Source: an uncultured Bacteroidales bacterium
GTDB lineage: Bacteria > Bacteroidota > Bacteroidia > Bacteroidales > Muribaculaceae
Assembly (NCBI GenBank): GCA_947173955.1
Contig: CAMWHE010000002.1
Coordinates: 58,931-122,930, forward strand
Length of the DNA: 64,000 nucleotides
Reading direction: 5' to 3'
Shown: piece by piece, positions 55,047 through 63,768 of the stretch
Layout: every line of letters begins with the position of its first letter
How positions within the stretch are numbered: the stretch's first letter is position 1
Position numbers and translations under genes: made by a program
Notes under the pieces: model-generated
Told to the model about the DNA's origin: nothing
Seen by the model: the letters and a program-made list of their open reading frames with translations, nothing else
Databases searched by the model: none

Positions 55047-56245
55047 TGACTGACGACCAGAAACTCTTCGACATCTATCATCGTTTCTGTCAGGAGATCA
55101 AGTCGGGCACAACTGATCTGTATTATGACGAGGATGATCTCGTCATGATATTCGATCTTGCGTCCGATGTCCATGACTCATATGCGCAACTCGAAGCGCT
55201 AATGCTCGGGAGGCGGCTCTTCCCCGAAAGCGAGGATCTTGCCCTGAGACAGGGCCTGATGATCAACCCGGAAGACGATAAAGCTCTTAACGCCTTCCTC
55301 GACACTCACTCGCGCCGCAAGGGAGTCCTCTGGGATATCCTTCGCCTGAAAGCAGCCGGACTGGATCACGACGAAGCTGTCACGGCTATCGCAAAGATGC
55401 TCGATGATGTCCGGTTTACAGATGATGAAGAGATCATCCAGTTTGCCGAGCTGGTCGCTTACTATGAAGCCCACGACTGGTTTGCAGCCAACTATGAGAA
55501 GTTTATTGACAGATGCGAATACCGCGATACAGCCCTCAATGAAGCTGCCATGCTGCTTGAGGACGTCGATGTCTCAGTTGCCATCTCTCTGCTTGAAGAG
55601 TTGAGCCGCATCGACCCCTTCAATGCCGATACATGGCTAAAACTCAGCGAACAGTATCTGTATGCCGGCCGCATAGACGATGCCGCTTCCGCCATAGACT
55701 ATGCCGTCGCCATTCGCCCTGAGGACACCGCCATTGCCGAAATAAGCGCACAGATCGACCGATATAAGAATGGTGGCGCCGCTGACGGCACAAGCTCCGA
55801 GGAAACCATACTCACGCCCCGGGTCAACGACCTGATGCTCAACAATGACAAGGCTGGAGCCCTCATGCTGTTGCTGGATTTCGACAAAAACCGTGGAGGC
55901 GTATATCACAACGCCTATATGCTCATACAGCTGCTATACTATGACGATAAAATGCAGGCGATTTGCGACTTTATGGAGCGACCGCGCCCCGACGATAGCC
56001 CGGAACTGCGCATGGATCCCCTCTCGCTCGCCATGTATGCCGCAGCCCTGCTCCGCGTCGGACGCTATCAGGAAGCCGCAGCCACGGCCGCACAATATCT
56101 CATTGATGCCGCCGCCGTCACCACGACGTTGCTTGAAAAGATGGGGCTGGCCGGCACAAAAATCGCTCTCAACTACATCATTGAGGCGGCTCACAAAGGC
56201 GACTGGAATCCTGATGACGATCCTATCGATATGTCCCTTACATAA
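55043..56245 (+). CDS. TPR-repeat protein of unknown function
   Basis: The 400-residue acidic cytoplasmic protein contains helical repeats. The clearest is a tetratricopeptide motif around residues 195-235 (NADTWLKLSEQYLYAGRIDDAASAIDYAVAIRP). Others are weaker (LYYDDKMQAICDFMERP). No signal or membrane segment is seen. It begins within glnS (ATGATGA overlap) and is followed by a strong terminator. Co-expression with glnS suggests a housekeeping link, but nothing in the sequence shows one. Confidence 0.75.
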   Translation: MMTDDQKLFDIYHRFCQEIKSGTTDLYYDEDDLVMIFDLASDVHDSYAQLEALMLGRRLFPESEDLALRQGLMINPEDDKALNAFLDTHSRRKGVLWDILRLKAAGLDHDEAVTAIAKMLDDVRFTDDEEIIQFAELVAYYEAHDWFAANYEKFIDRCEYRDTALNEAAMLLEDVDVSVAISLLEELSRIDPFNADTWLKLSEQYLYAGRIDDAASAIDYAVAIRPEDTAIAEISAQIDRYKNGGAADGTSSEETILTPRVNDLMLNNDKAGALMLLLDFDKNRGGVYHNAYMLIQLLYYDDKMQAICDFMERPRPDDSPELRMDPLSLAMYAAALLRVGRYQEAAATAAQYLIDAAAVTTTLLEKMGLAGTKIALNYIIEAAHKGDWNPDDDPIDMSLT

Positions 56246-56249
56246 AAGA

Positions 56250-56276
56250 AAAAGCCTGCTGAGCAGGCTTTTCTTT
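56250..56276. terminator. Bidirectional terminator between the TPR gene and the MBL gene
   Basis: AAAAGCCTGC pairs perfectly with GCAGGCTTTT with a 3-base loop, A-rich on the left and T-rich on the right. It ends the glnS-TPR unit on the plus strand. It also ends the MBL gene, which stops at 56276 on the minus strand. Confidence 0.9.
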
Positions 56277-56920
56277 TATACGTATGGATTAAACCGCCGC
56301 TCCTCCCCAATGGTAGTCGGGGCGCCGTGGCCGGGATAGACCTTCGTGTCGCCCGGAAGCGAAAGCAGACGGTCTGTGACCGACTTGATCAGTGTGGCAT
56401 AATCTCCGCCCGGCAGGTCGGTACGACCGATACTGCGGTTGAACAGCGAGTCGCCGGTCACCACAAACTTGCTCTCCGGGGCATATAATGCGATTCCGCC
56501 GGGCGAATGCCCCGGCACGGCTATGACCTTAAGTTCCTCTGCGCCGAGCCGAAGTATGTCGCCATCCTTCAGGTCATGCTCGATGCTCACATTATCGACA
56601 TCGACCGGAAGCCTGAACATCTGCGCCTGTTCCCTGATGCGCGACGACAGCGGAGCGTCAGCCTGCGAAGCCGTGAGCCCAAGGCCATACTTTGACTTGA
56701 TATGTTCCACCCCGAAGCAGTGATCGATATGCAGATGGGTATTTATCATGTATTTCAATGTCAGGCGCTCGTCGGCTATGAAATTGTCAATAGCGCGCCG
56801 CTCGTCGTCGGCGATCATTCCCGCATCAATAATGGCGGCCTCGCGCGTCGTGGCGTCCCACACGATATATGTGATCTCGCCAAACATATTCACTTCAAAA
56901 CCTTGAATGTTCAGTGGCAT
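56276..56920 (-). CDS. MBL-fold metallohydrolase (glyoxalase II-like)
   Basis: The ORF track starts at 57058. The ATG at 56920 (MPLNIQGFEVN) is preferred because the longer form overlaps the rsmG stop region with low-quality sequence. It yields 214 residues. The metal-binding motif THLHIDH is near residue 70. VPGHSPGGIALY and VTGDSLFNRSIGRTDLPGG supply the other His and bridging Asp. The family includes glyoxalase II and persulfide dioxygenases; the substrate here is unknown. It starts 11 bases after the rsmG stop, so the two genes are one unit. Confidence 0.92.
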   Translation of the reverse strand: MPLNIQGFEVNMFGEITYIVWDATTREAAIIDAGMIADDERRAIDNFIADERLTLKYMINTHLHIDHCFGVEHIKSKYGLGLTASQADAPLSSRIREQAQMFRLPVDVDNVSIEHDLKDGDILRLGAEELKVIAVPGHSPGGIALYAPESKFVVTGDSLFNRSIGRTDLPGGDYATLIKSVTDRLLSLPGDTKVYPGHGAPTTIGEERRFNPYV

Positions 56921-56931
56921 ATCAACCTTGA

Positions 56932-57552
56932 TTATAATGGTACATAGATCAATTGCTTCGTCTCGAAATACGGCTCGGAGAAATAGAGCGAGAGCGGATA
57001 GTCCATGACATCGCGCACGCCCCGGCATTCCTCTGCCAGATCCCCCCCTTTCAGGCAAATCAGCCCGTTGCCGTAGGCGTTGCGGTTTGTGCGCGAAATG
57101 TTTTTACGGCAGATCTTGACCAGCTCGTCAAGCCGCATCACAGCACGACTGACCACGAAGTCAAACCGCTCATGACACTCGCCGCTGTCGCCATGATGGA
57201 ACGTCACATTCCGCAGCCCCGTAGCCTCTGCAATCGAGCGGGCTACATTGATTTTCTTACCTATGCGGTCGATAAGGTGGAAACGGCAGTCAGGCCAGAG
57301 TATAGCCAGCGGAATGCCGGGAAAACCGCCCCCCGTACCGAGATCCATAAAGCGTGTCCCCGGCACCGGAGTGATGAATTTGGCTATAGCCAGCGAGTGA
57401 AGGATATGATTGACATACAGATTGTCGATATCCTTGCGGGAAATAACGTTGATACGCGCATTCCACTCCGGATAGAGCACGCCAAGCTGTTCGAATTGCT
57501 CACGCTGCCTGTCGGTCAGATCCGGAAAATATTTCAGTATTACATCTATCAT
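56932..57552 (-). CDS. rsmG: 16S rRNA (guanine-527-N7)-methyltransferase RsmG
   Basis: RsmG (GidB) methylates G527 of 16S rRNA using S-adenosylmethionine. The SAM-binding sequence FMDLGTGGGFPGIPLAI is near residue 70. ERFDFVVSRAVMRL is the motif IV-like region. The N-terminal helix sequence QLGVLYPEWNARINVISRKD is typical. The length of 206 residues is normal. The gene is divergent from the CvfB-like gene and upstream of the MBL gene. Confidence 0.96.
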   Translation of the reverse strand: MIDVILKYFPDLTDRQREQFEQLGVLYPEWNARINVISRKDIDNLYVNHILHSLAIAKFITPVPGTRFMDLGTGGGFPGIPLAILWPDCRFHLIDRIGKKINVARSIAEATGLRNVTFHHGDSGECHERFDFVVSRAVMRLDELVKICRKNISRTNRNAYGNGLICLKGGDLAEECRGVRDVMDYPLSLYFSEPYFETKQLIYVPL

Positions 57553-57668
57553 AGCCGTTCTGGAATTCTTTGAGATCGTTTATAACACAAAAATATCAAA
57601 AAAACATCAGTTGATAGGGATTTTTCCTCCGGAAATTTGTTATTTTGTCAAAGTAAAACAACAGAACG

Positions 57669-58499
57669 ATGCAATTAGGACGTTACAACACCTTAGAAGT
57701 AAAAAGAATAGTCGATTTCGGCGTATATCTCGCCGATAAGGAGGGTAATGAAGTGCTTCTCCCGTCAAGATATCTGACCGAACTGCCCCGTATAGGCGAC
57801 AAAATGGATGTGTTTGTATATACCGACAGCGAAGACCGCCCCGTAGCCACTACCGAACACCCCTTTGCCCAGGTCGGAGAGGTAGCCTTCCTGCAGGTTG
57901 CCGAAGTCAATCGCGTCGGAGCCTTCCTTGACTGGGGGCTCATGAAAGACCTCCTTGTCCCCTATCGCGAACAGAAATACGACATGAAGCAGGGTGGCGT
58001 CTACCCCGTATATCTCTTTGTCGACAACGCGTCCGGACGCGTCACTGCCACCGCGAAAATCGAAAAATACCTCGGCAACGTTTTTCCCACCTATCACAAG
58101 GGTGACAAAGTCAAAGCGCTGATTCTTCAGCACACCGAGCGCGGCTACAAAGCCGTTGTTGACAATCTCCACTACGGGATGATATATCACAACGAACTCT
58201 ACCGCGATGTCGCCATAGGCAATGAAGTCGAAGCCTATGTCAAGCAAGTGCGCGACGACGGCAAAATCGACCTGACTCTCAACGATTATGTGACAGAGCG
58301 TATTCCCGAACTCGCCCGCGCCATACTCGCCCGTATAAAGGCCAACGGAGGATATATTCAGGTTACCGACCGCTCAACGCCCGAAGAAATCAAGCAGCTA
58401 TTCCATTGCAGCAAGAAAGACTTCAAGAAAGCCGTAGGCGCCCTCTACAAAGAGCATCTCATCACCCTCGAACCCGCCGGCCTCCGCTCTGCCGACTGA
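57669..58499 (+). CDS. S1 RNA-binding protein, CvfB family
   Basis: The 276-residue protein has several S1/OB-like segments: GRYNTLEVKRIVDFGVYLADKEG at the start, AEVNRVGAFLDWGLMKDLLVP near residue 80, and VKALILQHTERGYKAVVDN near 155. A C-terminal winged-helix region follows (STPEEIKQLFHCSKKDFKKAVG). This is the CvfB/YitL arrangement; members bind RNA and affect virulence-factor or metabolic expression in Firmicutes. The role here is not known. The gene ends about 180 bases before the CRISPR-associated region. Confidence 0.93.
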   Translation: MQLGRYNTLEVKRIVDFGVYLADKEGNEVLLPSRYLTELPRIGDKMDVFVYTDSEDRPVATTEHPFAQVGEVAFLQVAEVNRVGAFLDWGLMKDLLVPYREQKYDMKQGGVYPVYLFVDNASGRVTATAKIEKYLGNVFPTYHKGDKVKALILQHTERGYKAVVDNLHYGMIYHNELYRDVAIGNEVEAYVKQVRDDGKIDLTLNDYVTERIPELARAILARIKANGGYIQVTDRSTPEEIKQLFHCSKKDFKKAVGALYKEHLITLEPAGLRSAD

Positions 58500-58613
58500 C
58501 CCGAATCCATCAATATATGCAGCGTGCAGGGATGCATGCCAACACTCTGCCAATGTGTCCGGAAGAAGGCCGGTTGAAGCAACTAAATCAATCTCTCGGA
58601 TTCCCCATAGTAA

Positions 58614-58713
58614 CAAAAAAAGTCTCCACGGAAGTACGCGGAGACATAGGAATTACACCTTCGGCATATAGCCTTATTGTGATAAGATGTAGAATTGCTA
58701 CAAAAATAGCAAT
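58614..58713 (-). ncRNA. tracrRNA of the type II-C CRISPR-Cas9 system
   Basis: On the minus strand, 58695-58676 is an anti-repeat that pairs with the 5-prime 20 bases of the CRISPR repeat: 8 pairs (two G-U), a two-base U bulge on each side, then 10 pairs. It is followed by ACAATAAGGC and a short GGC/GCC nexus stem, as in other II-C tracrRNAs. Next come a second hairpin (GTCTCCGCG with CGTGGAGAC) and TTTTTTT, an intrinsic terminator. The 5-prime end is uncertain and may extend to about 58744. A self-hairpin (TTGCTA/TAGCAA) precedes the anti-repeat. It is antisense to cas9 and to the array. Confidence 0.88.
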
Positions 58714-58785
58714 TAAGTTTGGGAATAAAAACAAAAACGTCTTATATTTACAAAAAATAAACCATTCACATATTCCATCATAATT

Positions 58786-61700
58786 ATGGGCAAAACTTTA
58801 GGCATTGACTTAGGAACAAATTCTATCGGCTGGGCTATTACTGAATTTTCTGATGATCATACTTCACTCATTGACGCTGGTTCACTTATATTTCAGGAGG
58901 GTGTGGCTCGCGAGAAAAATATCGAGAAGCCCGCTGTTGAGACACGGACTAACGCTCGCAGCGCACGACGCCACTATTTCCGCCGTCGTCTGCATAAAAT
59001 TGATTTAATCAAGATACTTAGCGTTCATGACTTCTGCCCTCCAGTCCCTGACGAACAGCTCGAGCTCTGGAGAGCCAAGAAAATATATCCCACAGATCCG
59101 GCCTTCCGCGAGTGGCAGAAGACCAATCAGAATGACAATCCCTACTATGCCCGCTACAAAGCACTGACTGAAAAGCTCGATCTTACTGACCAGAGCCAGC
59201 GCTATCTCCTAGGGCGAGCGCTCTACCACCTCGGGCAACGTCGAGGCTTCCTTTCCAATCGTAAAGATCAATCTAACGAAAGTGAAGGAAATGTTAAACA
59301 GGGCATTTCGAAACTATCTGCCGAAATTGCCGATGCCGGCTGCAAATTCTTAGGAGAATACTTCTACAAACTATATCAGACTAACAGCAAGATTCGCGAC
59401 CGGTATACCGACCGCTTAGCTCATACTGAGCGTGAGTTCCATGCTATCTGTCAGAAGCAGGATCTTCCTGATGATCTGGTAAAATCATTATATAAGGCCA
59501 TCTTCTTTCAGCGACCTCTCAAATCTCAAAAAGGACTGGTCGGCAAGTGTATTTTTGAGACCAATAAAAATCGTTGCCCCGTTTCTCATCCCTATTTTGA
59601 AGAATACCGCATGAAGGCGTTTATCAATAATATTAAGATAAAGGGTCCTTCCGACAGCGACTATCGCCCGCTCACATCTGACGAGAAAGCTCTTATCATT
59701 CCGCTATTCTATCGTGTATCAAAAGACACCTTTGACTTTGAAGATATTGCAAAAAAGATTGCCGGTAAGGGTCACTATTCTTTTCGCGACGATAAGCAGC
59801 AGACTGCATATAAATTTAACTATCGGATGTCAACATCCGTTTCGGGAGCACCTCTGACAGCAGGCTTGATTAAATTATTCTCGGAAGACTGGAGGAGCAC
59901 CATATGCTCATGCTATACAAAGGCCGACGGTAAGACGGAAGATCAGATAATCAATGATATCTGGCATGTGTTGTACTCCTTTGACTCTGACAAGCGCCTT
60001 ATTCAGTGGGCGATCGACAATCTCCAATTGACGCCCGAAGATGCCGCTGCATTTGCCAAGATAAGAGTTCCGCAAGGATATGCATCCTTAAGTCTCAAAG
60101 CCATTAAAAAGATAATCCCGTATCTTGACCGTGGACTCAGATATGACCAGGCTGTATTTGTCGCCAATCTTGATTCTGTAATACCCTCCGAGATTGCTGC
60201 CAATCCGGCCGAAAAGGATATTATTATCAATGACATCGCCGATCTGATAGCCAACTATGATACCTTTCCGATGCGAAAATCGCTCACAAAAGAGCAGGCT
60301 GTACGCCGTATCCTTGAAGACATTCCCGGCATAGATTTCCGGCGTCTTGACCGCATATATCATCCCTCCAAGATGGATATTTATCCTGCTGCCGAGCTCG
60401 ATGAGAACGGGCAGCTACGGCTCGGCTCTCCGCGTACATCCTCGATCCGTAATCCAATGGCTATGCGCGCTCTATTCAAACTCCGGCATCTGATCAACCG
60501 TCTGCTGACTGAAGGAAAAATTGACCGCACCACCCGCATCAATATCGAATTTGCACGTGGCCTTAATGATGCCAATATGCGAAAGGCTATAGAGCGCTAT
60601 CAGCGCGACAATGAAAAGAAGCACAACGAGTATGCCGCCGAAATCCGTCGTCTTTACAAAGAGAGCACAGGCCTTGATATCGAGCCTACTGATACAGACA
60701 TCCTCAAATATCAGCTTTGGGTGGAACAAAATCACACCTGTCTGTATACCGGGGAGCATATCGGTATCACAGAGTTCATCAGCTCCAATCCATCTTACGA
60801 TATCGAGCACACAATCCCGCGTTCGCTCGGAGGCGATGACTCACAGGCCAACAAGACCCTCTGCAGCTCAGCCTACAACCGAAAGGTCAAGCGCACATTC
60901 CTCCCTACTCAGCTTGCTGACCACGCTATCATCATGGAGAGAATTGACTCGCTTGGCTGGAATGAAAAGATCAACAACCTTTCTAACCAGATAGCCCGTT
61001 TAAAAGGCTCATCGGCAGCTACCAAAGAGAGTCGGGACTCCATCATCCAGAAACGCCATCTCCTGAAGATGCAGCGTGACTATTTGCGCGATAAAGTCAA
61101 GCGCTTCACAATGACCGAAGTTCCTGAGGGCTTCACTAATCGTCAAGGCGTCGATATCGGCATCATAGGAAAGTATGCACGCGAATACCTTAAATCACTC
61201 TTCCAAAGTGAAGATCGGCAGATATTTACCGTTAAAGGAATGACAACAGCGGAATTCCGTAAGATGTGGGGACTCCAACCATACTACTCTACTAAAGAGC
61301 GCATCAACCATTGTCATCACGCTATCGACGCTATCACAATAGCCTGTATCGGTCGACGCCAATATCAGCTATGGGCTGAATATCTCCGACGCGCCGACGA
61401 CTTCAGATTACTTGGGGCTCCTAAGCCCACATTCGAGAAACCGTGGCCGACATTTACTGAAGACGTCAAGAATATCGTTGACTCACTCCTTGTAGTCCAT
61501 GATTCTACCGATAATACGCTGAAACAGTCACGCAAAGTCCTCAAAATTCGTGGTCGTAAAAAAGTCGGAGCCGATGGCAACCCTCTCTATCAGCAGGGTC
61601 AGACCGTAAGAGCCATGCTGCACAAAGAAACTTTCTATGGTGCAATACAGCAACGGGGAGACATCAAATATGTACTCCGCACATCGCTTGACAAGCTATC

Positions 61701-62445
61701 CGAATCAGATATTGACAAGATAGTCGACCCCGCTGTTCGCCAAAAAATCAAAGACGCCGTTGCTGAGCGCGGCTTCAAAAATCTACTGCAGGACCCCGTG
61801 TGGATGAACGAAGAGAAAGGCATCCGGATCAATAAAGTCCGTATATTCACCCCATCCGTGACCAAACCCTTAAATATCAAGAAGCATCGCGATCTCTCAG
61901 ACAAGCCATATAAACAGCATTATCATGCCGTCAATGATTCCAACTATTGTCTCGGCATATATGTGGGCAATGACGCCAAAGGTAAACAAAAGCGCTCATT
62001 TAAGCTAGTCAACAATCTCGACGCCATAAATGCAGCACGCAAAGGCGAACTGATCCTTCCGCTCTCTGATGCTAATGACCTCCCGCTGAAATGGACGCTA
62101 AAAGTCGGGACAATGGTTCTTATGTATGAAAACTCTCCGGAAGAACTCTACAATGCCTCACATGAAGAGATCGCAAAACGTCTATATAAAATCGCAGGAT
62201 TAAACTTTAATCAAGCTGGGCATGGATATGGATCAATAAACCTTCGTTACCATCAGGAAGCTCGACCATCATCCGACTCAGCCACCAAATTTAAAAATGG
62301 AGAATGGAAACAAGGCGAATCTATCAGACCGGGTATCACAGTTCTTCATACTCAATTCAATGCTCTTGTCCAGGGACAAGACTTCGAGATCAGTCAGACT
62401 GGAACAATCAAATTCCTTCGTAAATGCTCAAACGAACTATCGTAA
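58786..62445 (+). CDS. cas9: Cas9 endonuclease, type II-C
   Basis: The 1219-residue nuclease cuts both DNA strands of a target matching the crRNA, guided with tracrRNA. RuvC-I is LGIDLGTNSIGWAI with the catalytic Asp at residue 8. The arginine-rich bridge helix is TNARSARRHYFRRRLHK near residue 55. RuvC-II is INIEFARGLN with Glu at about 588. The HNH motif YDIEHTIPRSLGGDDSQ has the general-base His at about 675 (Glu, not Asp, precedes it). RuvC-III is NHCHHAIDA with His about 845 and Asp about 848. The PAM-interacting region follows. All catalytic positions look intact. It overlaps cas1 by 22 bases. Length is mid-range for II-C. Confidence 0.97.
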   Translation: MGKTLGIDLGTNSIGWAITEFSDDHTSLIDAGSLIFQEGVAREKNIEKPAVETRTNARSARRHYFRRRLHKIDLIKILSVHDFCPPVPDEQLELWRAKKIYPTDPAFREWQKTNQNDNPYYARYKALTEKLDLTDQSQRYLLGRALYHLGQRRGFLSNRKDQSNESEGNVKQGISKLSAEIADAGCKFLGEYFYKLYQTNSKIRDRYTDRLAHTEREFHAICQKQDLPDDLVKSLYKAIFFQRPLKSQKGLVGKCIFETNKNRCPVSHPYFEEYRMKAFINNIKIKGPSDSDYRPLTSDEKALIIPLFYRVSKDTFDFEDIAKKIAGKGHYSFRDDKQQTAYKFNYRMSTSVSGAPLTAGLIKLFSEDWRSTICSCYTKADGKTEDQIINDIWHVLYSFDSDKRLIQWAIDNLQLTPEDAAAFAKIRVPQGYASLSLKAIKKIIPYLDRGLRYDQAVFVANLDSVIPSEIAANPAEKDIIINDIADLIANYDTFPMRKSLTKEQAVRRILEDIPGIDFRRLDRIYHPSKMDIYPAAELDENGQLRLGSPRTSSIRNPMAMRALFKLRHLINRLLTEGKIDRTTRINIEFARGLNDANMRKAIERYQRDNEKKHNEYAAEIRRLYKESTGLDIEPTDTDILKYQLWVEQNHTCLYTGEHIGITEFISSNPSYDIEHTIPRSLGGDDSQANKTLCSSAYNRKVKRTFLPTQLADHAIIMERIDSLGWNEKINNLSNQIARLKGSSAATKESRDSIIQKRHLLKMQRDYLRDKVKRFTMTEVPEGFTNRQGVDIGIIGKYAREYLKSLFQSEDRQIFTVKGMTTAEFRKMWGLQPYYSTKERINHCHHAIDAITIACIGRRQYQLWAEYLRRADDFRLLGAPKPTFEKPWPTFTEDVKNIVDSLLVVHDSTDNTLKQSRKVLKIRGRKKVGADGNPLYQQGQTVRAMLHKETFYGAIQQRGDIKYVLRTSLDKLSESDIDKIVDPAVRQKIKDAVAERGFKNLLQDPVWMNEEKGIRINKVRIFTPSVTKPLNIKKHRDLSDKPYKQHYHAVNDSNYCLGIYVGNDAKGKQKRSFKLVNNLDAINAARKGELILPLSDANDLPLKWTLKVGTMVLMYENSPEELYNASHEEIAKRLYKIAGLNFNQAGHGYGSINLRYHQEARPSSDSATKFKNGEWKQGESIRPGITVLHTQFNALVQGQDFEISQTGTIKFLRKCSNELS

Positions 62446-63314
62446 TCACATCACCCGTCAGTATCAGCCTCCGCTATGGACAGCTGATACTGGCTCAAAA
62501 AGATGAAGACTCCCCGACTTCGTCTGTTCCCATCGAAGACCTGGCTACCGTGATCATTGAGAATCCGCAAGCTACTGTCTCCATTCCGGCTCTCAACGAG
62601 TTGGCTCGCAGTAATGTCGGTGTCATCATCTGCGATAAAGGATTGCCATCTACTATGCTCCACGCACTTGACTCTAACACCCTCCAAGGTCAGCGATATC
62701 GCCAACAACTTGAAGCGTCATTGCCTTCTAAAAAGTCTATTTGGCAGCAGCTGATTGTTGCTAAAATACGCAATCAGAGCGACCTGCTGACATCGCTTGG
62801 TAAGGACGGAGAGTCCCTCCGACCCTACTATAAAAATGTAAAAAGCGACGACTCAGACAATCGCGAGGGGACAGCTGCCCGCCTATATTGGACAACCCTA
62901 TTTGATCATGATTTCCTGCGTGAACGAAGCGGCCCGCCACCCAACAATCTGCTAAACTATGGCTACACCATACTTCGTGCCGCCACAGCCCGCGCTATCG
63001 TCAGCGCCGGTATGCTCCCCGCTCTTGGCATACATCATCGCAATCGCACTAATGCGTTTCCATTGGCCGATGATTTAATGGAACCGTTCCGTCCTTTTGT
63101 TGATCAAATCGTATATAGCCTCTATGTTAATGAGCAATTTGAGCTTGACCGTACTACTAAATCTAAACTCATCAATATATTATATGCTGATACAAAAGTG
63201 GGCGACAAGCTCCACCCGCTGTCCATAGCACTTGAGATGCTATGCACATCAGCATTAAAGGTACTCAGTGGAGAGAGTAAGACAATAAAAGTACCAAGAT
63301 TAGTCCTGGATTGA
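62424..63314 (+). CDS. cas1: CRISPR integrase Cas1, type II
   Basis: Cas1 (296 residues) is the metal-dependent integrase that, with Cas2, inserts new spacers. The start MLKRTIVITSPVSISLRYGQL is the N-terminal beta domain. The helical domain holds the LYWTTLFDHDF segment, and the metal ligands are expected near AARLYW, GIHHRNRTNAFPLADDLMEPFRP. This GIHH...N.F.LADDLMEPFRP arrangement is the family signature. It overlaps cas9 by 22 bases and precedes cas2 by 4 bases, so all three are co-translated. Confidence 0.97.
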   Translation: MLKRTIVITSPVSISLRYGQLILAQKDEDSPTSSVPIEDLATVIIENPQATVSIPALNELARSNVGVIICDKGLPSTMLHALDSNTLQGQRYRQQLEASLPSKKSIWQQLIVAKIRNQSDLLTSLGKDGESLRPYYKNVKSDDSDNREGTAARLYWTTLFDHDFLRERSGPPPNNLLNYGYTILRAATARAIVSAGMLPALGIHHRNRTNAFPLADDLMEPFRPFVDQIVYSLYVNEQFELDRTTKSKLINILYADTKVGDKLHPLSIALEMLCTSALKVLSGESKTIKVPRLVLD

Positions 63315-63318
63315 TACA

Positions 63319-63657
63319 ATGACGTTTACCTGTTTAAATGCCTATCGCGTCATGTGGCTCTTCGTATTTTTTGATCTACCTGTAAAAACAAAGAAACAGC
63401 GGAAAGAAGCCACGACTTTCCGAAAGAATCTTGAAAAAGACGGATTTTCCATGCTCCAGTTTTCTGTCTACGCTCGCCACTGTGGATCGAAAGAAAGTAT
63501 GGAGGTACACCTCAAGCGAATAAAAGCCTTTACTCCCCCGACAGGTAAAGTCTCGATCCTCAAAATAACAGATAAACAATACGGAGATATCATCAATTAC
63601 TGGGGAAAAGAAAGACAATTAGAAAACAAGACTCCACAACAACTCGAATTTTTTTAA
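63319..63657 (+). CDS. cas2: CRISPR-associated Cas2, type II
   Basis: Cas2 (112 residues) bridges two Cas1 dimers in spacer acquisition. The sequence YRVMWLFVFFDLPVKTKKQR near residue 10 has the ferredoxin-like first strand with the conserved Asp. MLQFSVYARHC and VSILKITDKQYG are the next core elements. The start at 63319 is supported by the family N-terminus being about 9-12 residues before the MWLF strand. The C-terminal QQLEFF resembles the QQLELF ending seen in other Bacteroidota II-C Cas2 proteins. Confidence 0.96.
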   Translation: MTFTCLNAYRVMWLFVFFDLPVKTKKQRKEATTFRKNLEKDGFSMLQFSVYARHCGSKESMEVHLKRIKAFTPPTGKVSILKITDKQYGDIINYWGKERQLENKTPQQLEFF

Positions 63658-63665
63658 TATCTTTG
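63658..63665 (+). promoter_or_regulatory. -7 element in the CRISPR leader
   Basis: TATCTTTG overlaps the end of cas2 (its TAA is 63655-63657). It could start a leader transcript about 100 bases before the first repeat. No TTG is seen 19-20 bases upstream. Confidence 0.5.
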
Positions 63666-63768
63666 TAAAAAATCTACATTCAGACGTTGACTTCCTTAGC
63701 TAAAGGAGATTTTTCAGTCCTAAAAAACACACCTAAAGAGCTATATTTTAGGCCTTTTTCCAACTAAG
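63666..63768 (+). other. CRISPR leader
   Basis: About 100 bases between cas2 and the first repeat. It contains the pair AGGA/TCCT, then CCTAAA with TTTAGG (63732-63752) followed by a pyrimidine run (CCTTTTTCC), which looks like a weak terminator. TCTACAT in the leader matches seven bases complementary to the repeat, probably by chance. The first repeat begins at 63769. Confidence 0.6.
63732..63760 (+). terminator. Weak terminator-like hairpin in the CRISPR leader
   Basis: CCTAAA pairs with TTTAGG over a 9-base loop and CCTTTTT follows. If active, a transcript from the leader -7 element would stop before the array. Confidence 0.35.

Noticed and set aside
58406-58783. 125-residue plus-strand ORF between the CvfB gene and cas9
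   Set aside because: It overlaps the end of the CvfB gene in another frame and the tracrRNA region. Its sequence is low quality and Arg-rich with no start context.
62446-63768. A cas4 or csn2 gene in the CRISPR locus
   Set aside because: All space is taken by cas1, cas2 and the leader. Their absence in the window supports subtype II-C, not II-A or II-B.
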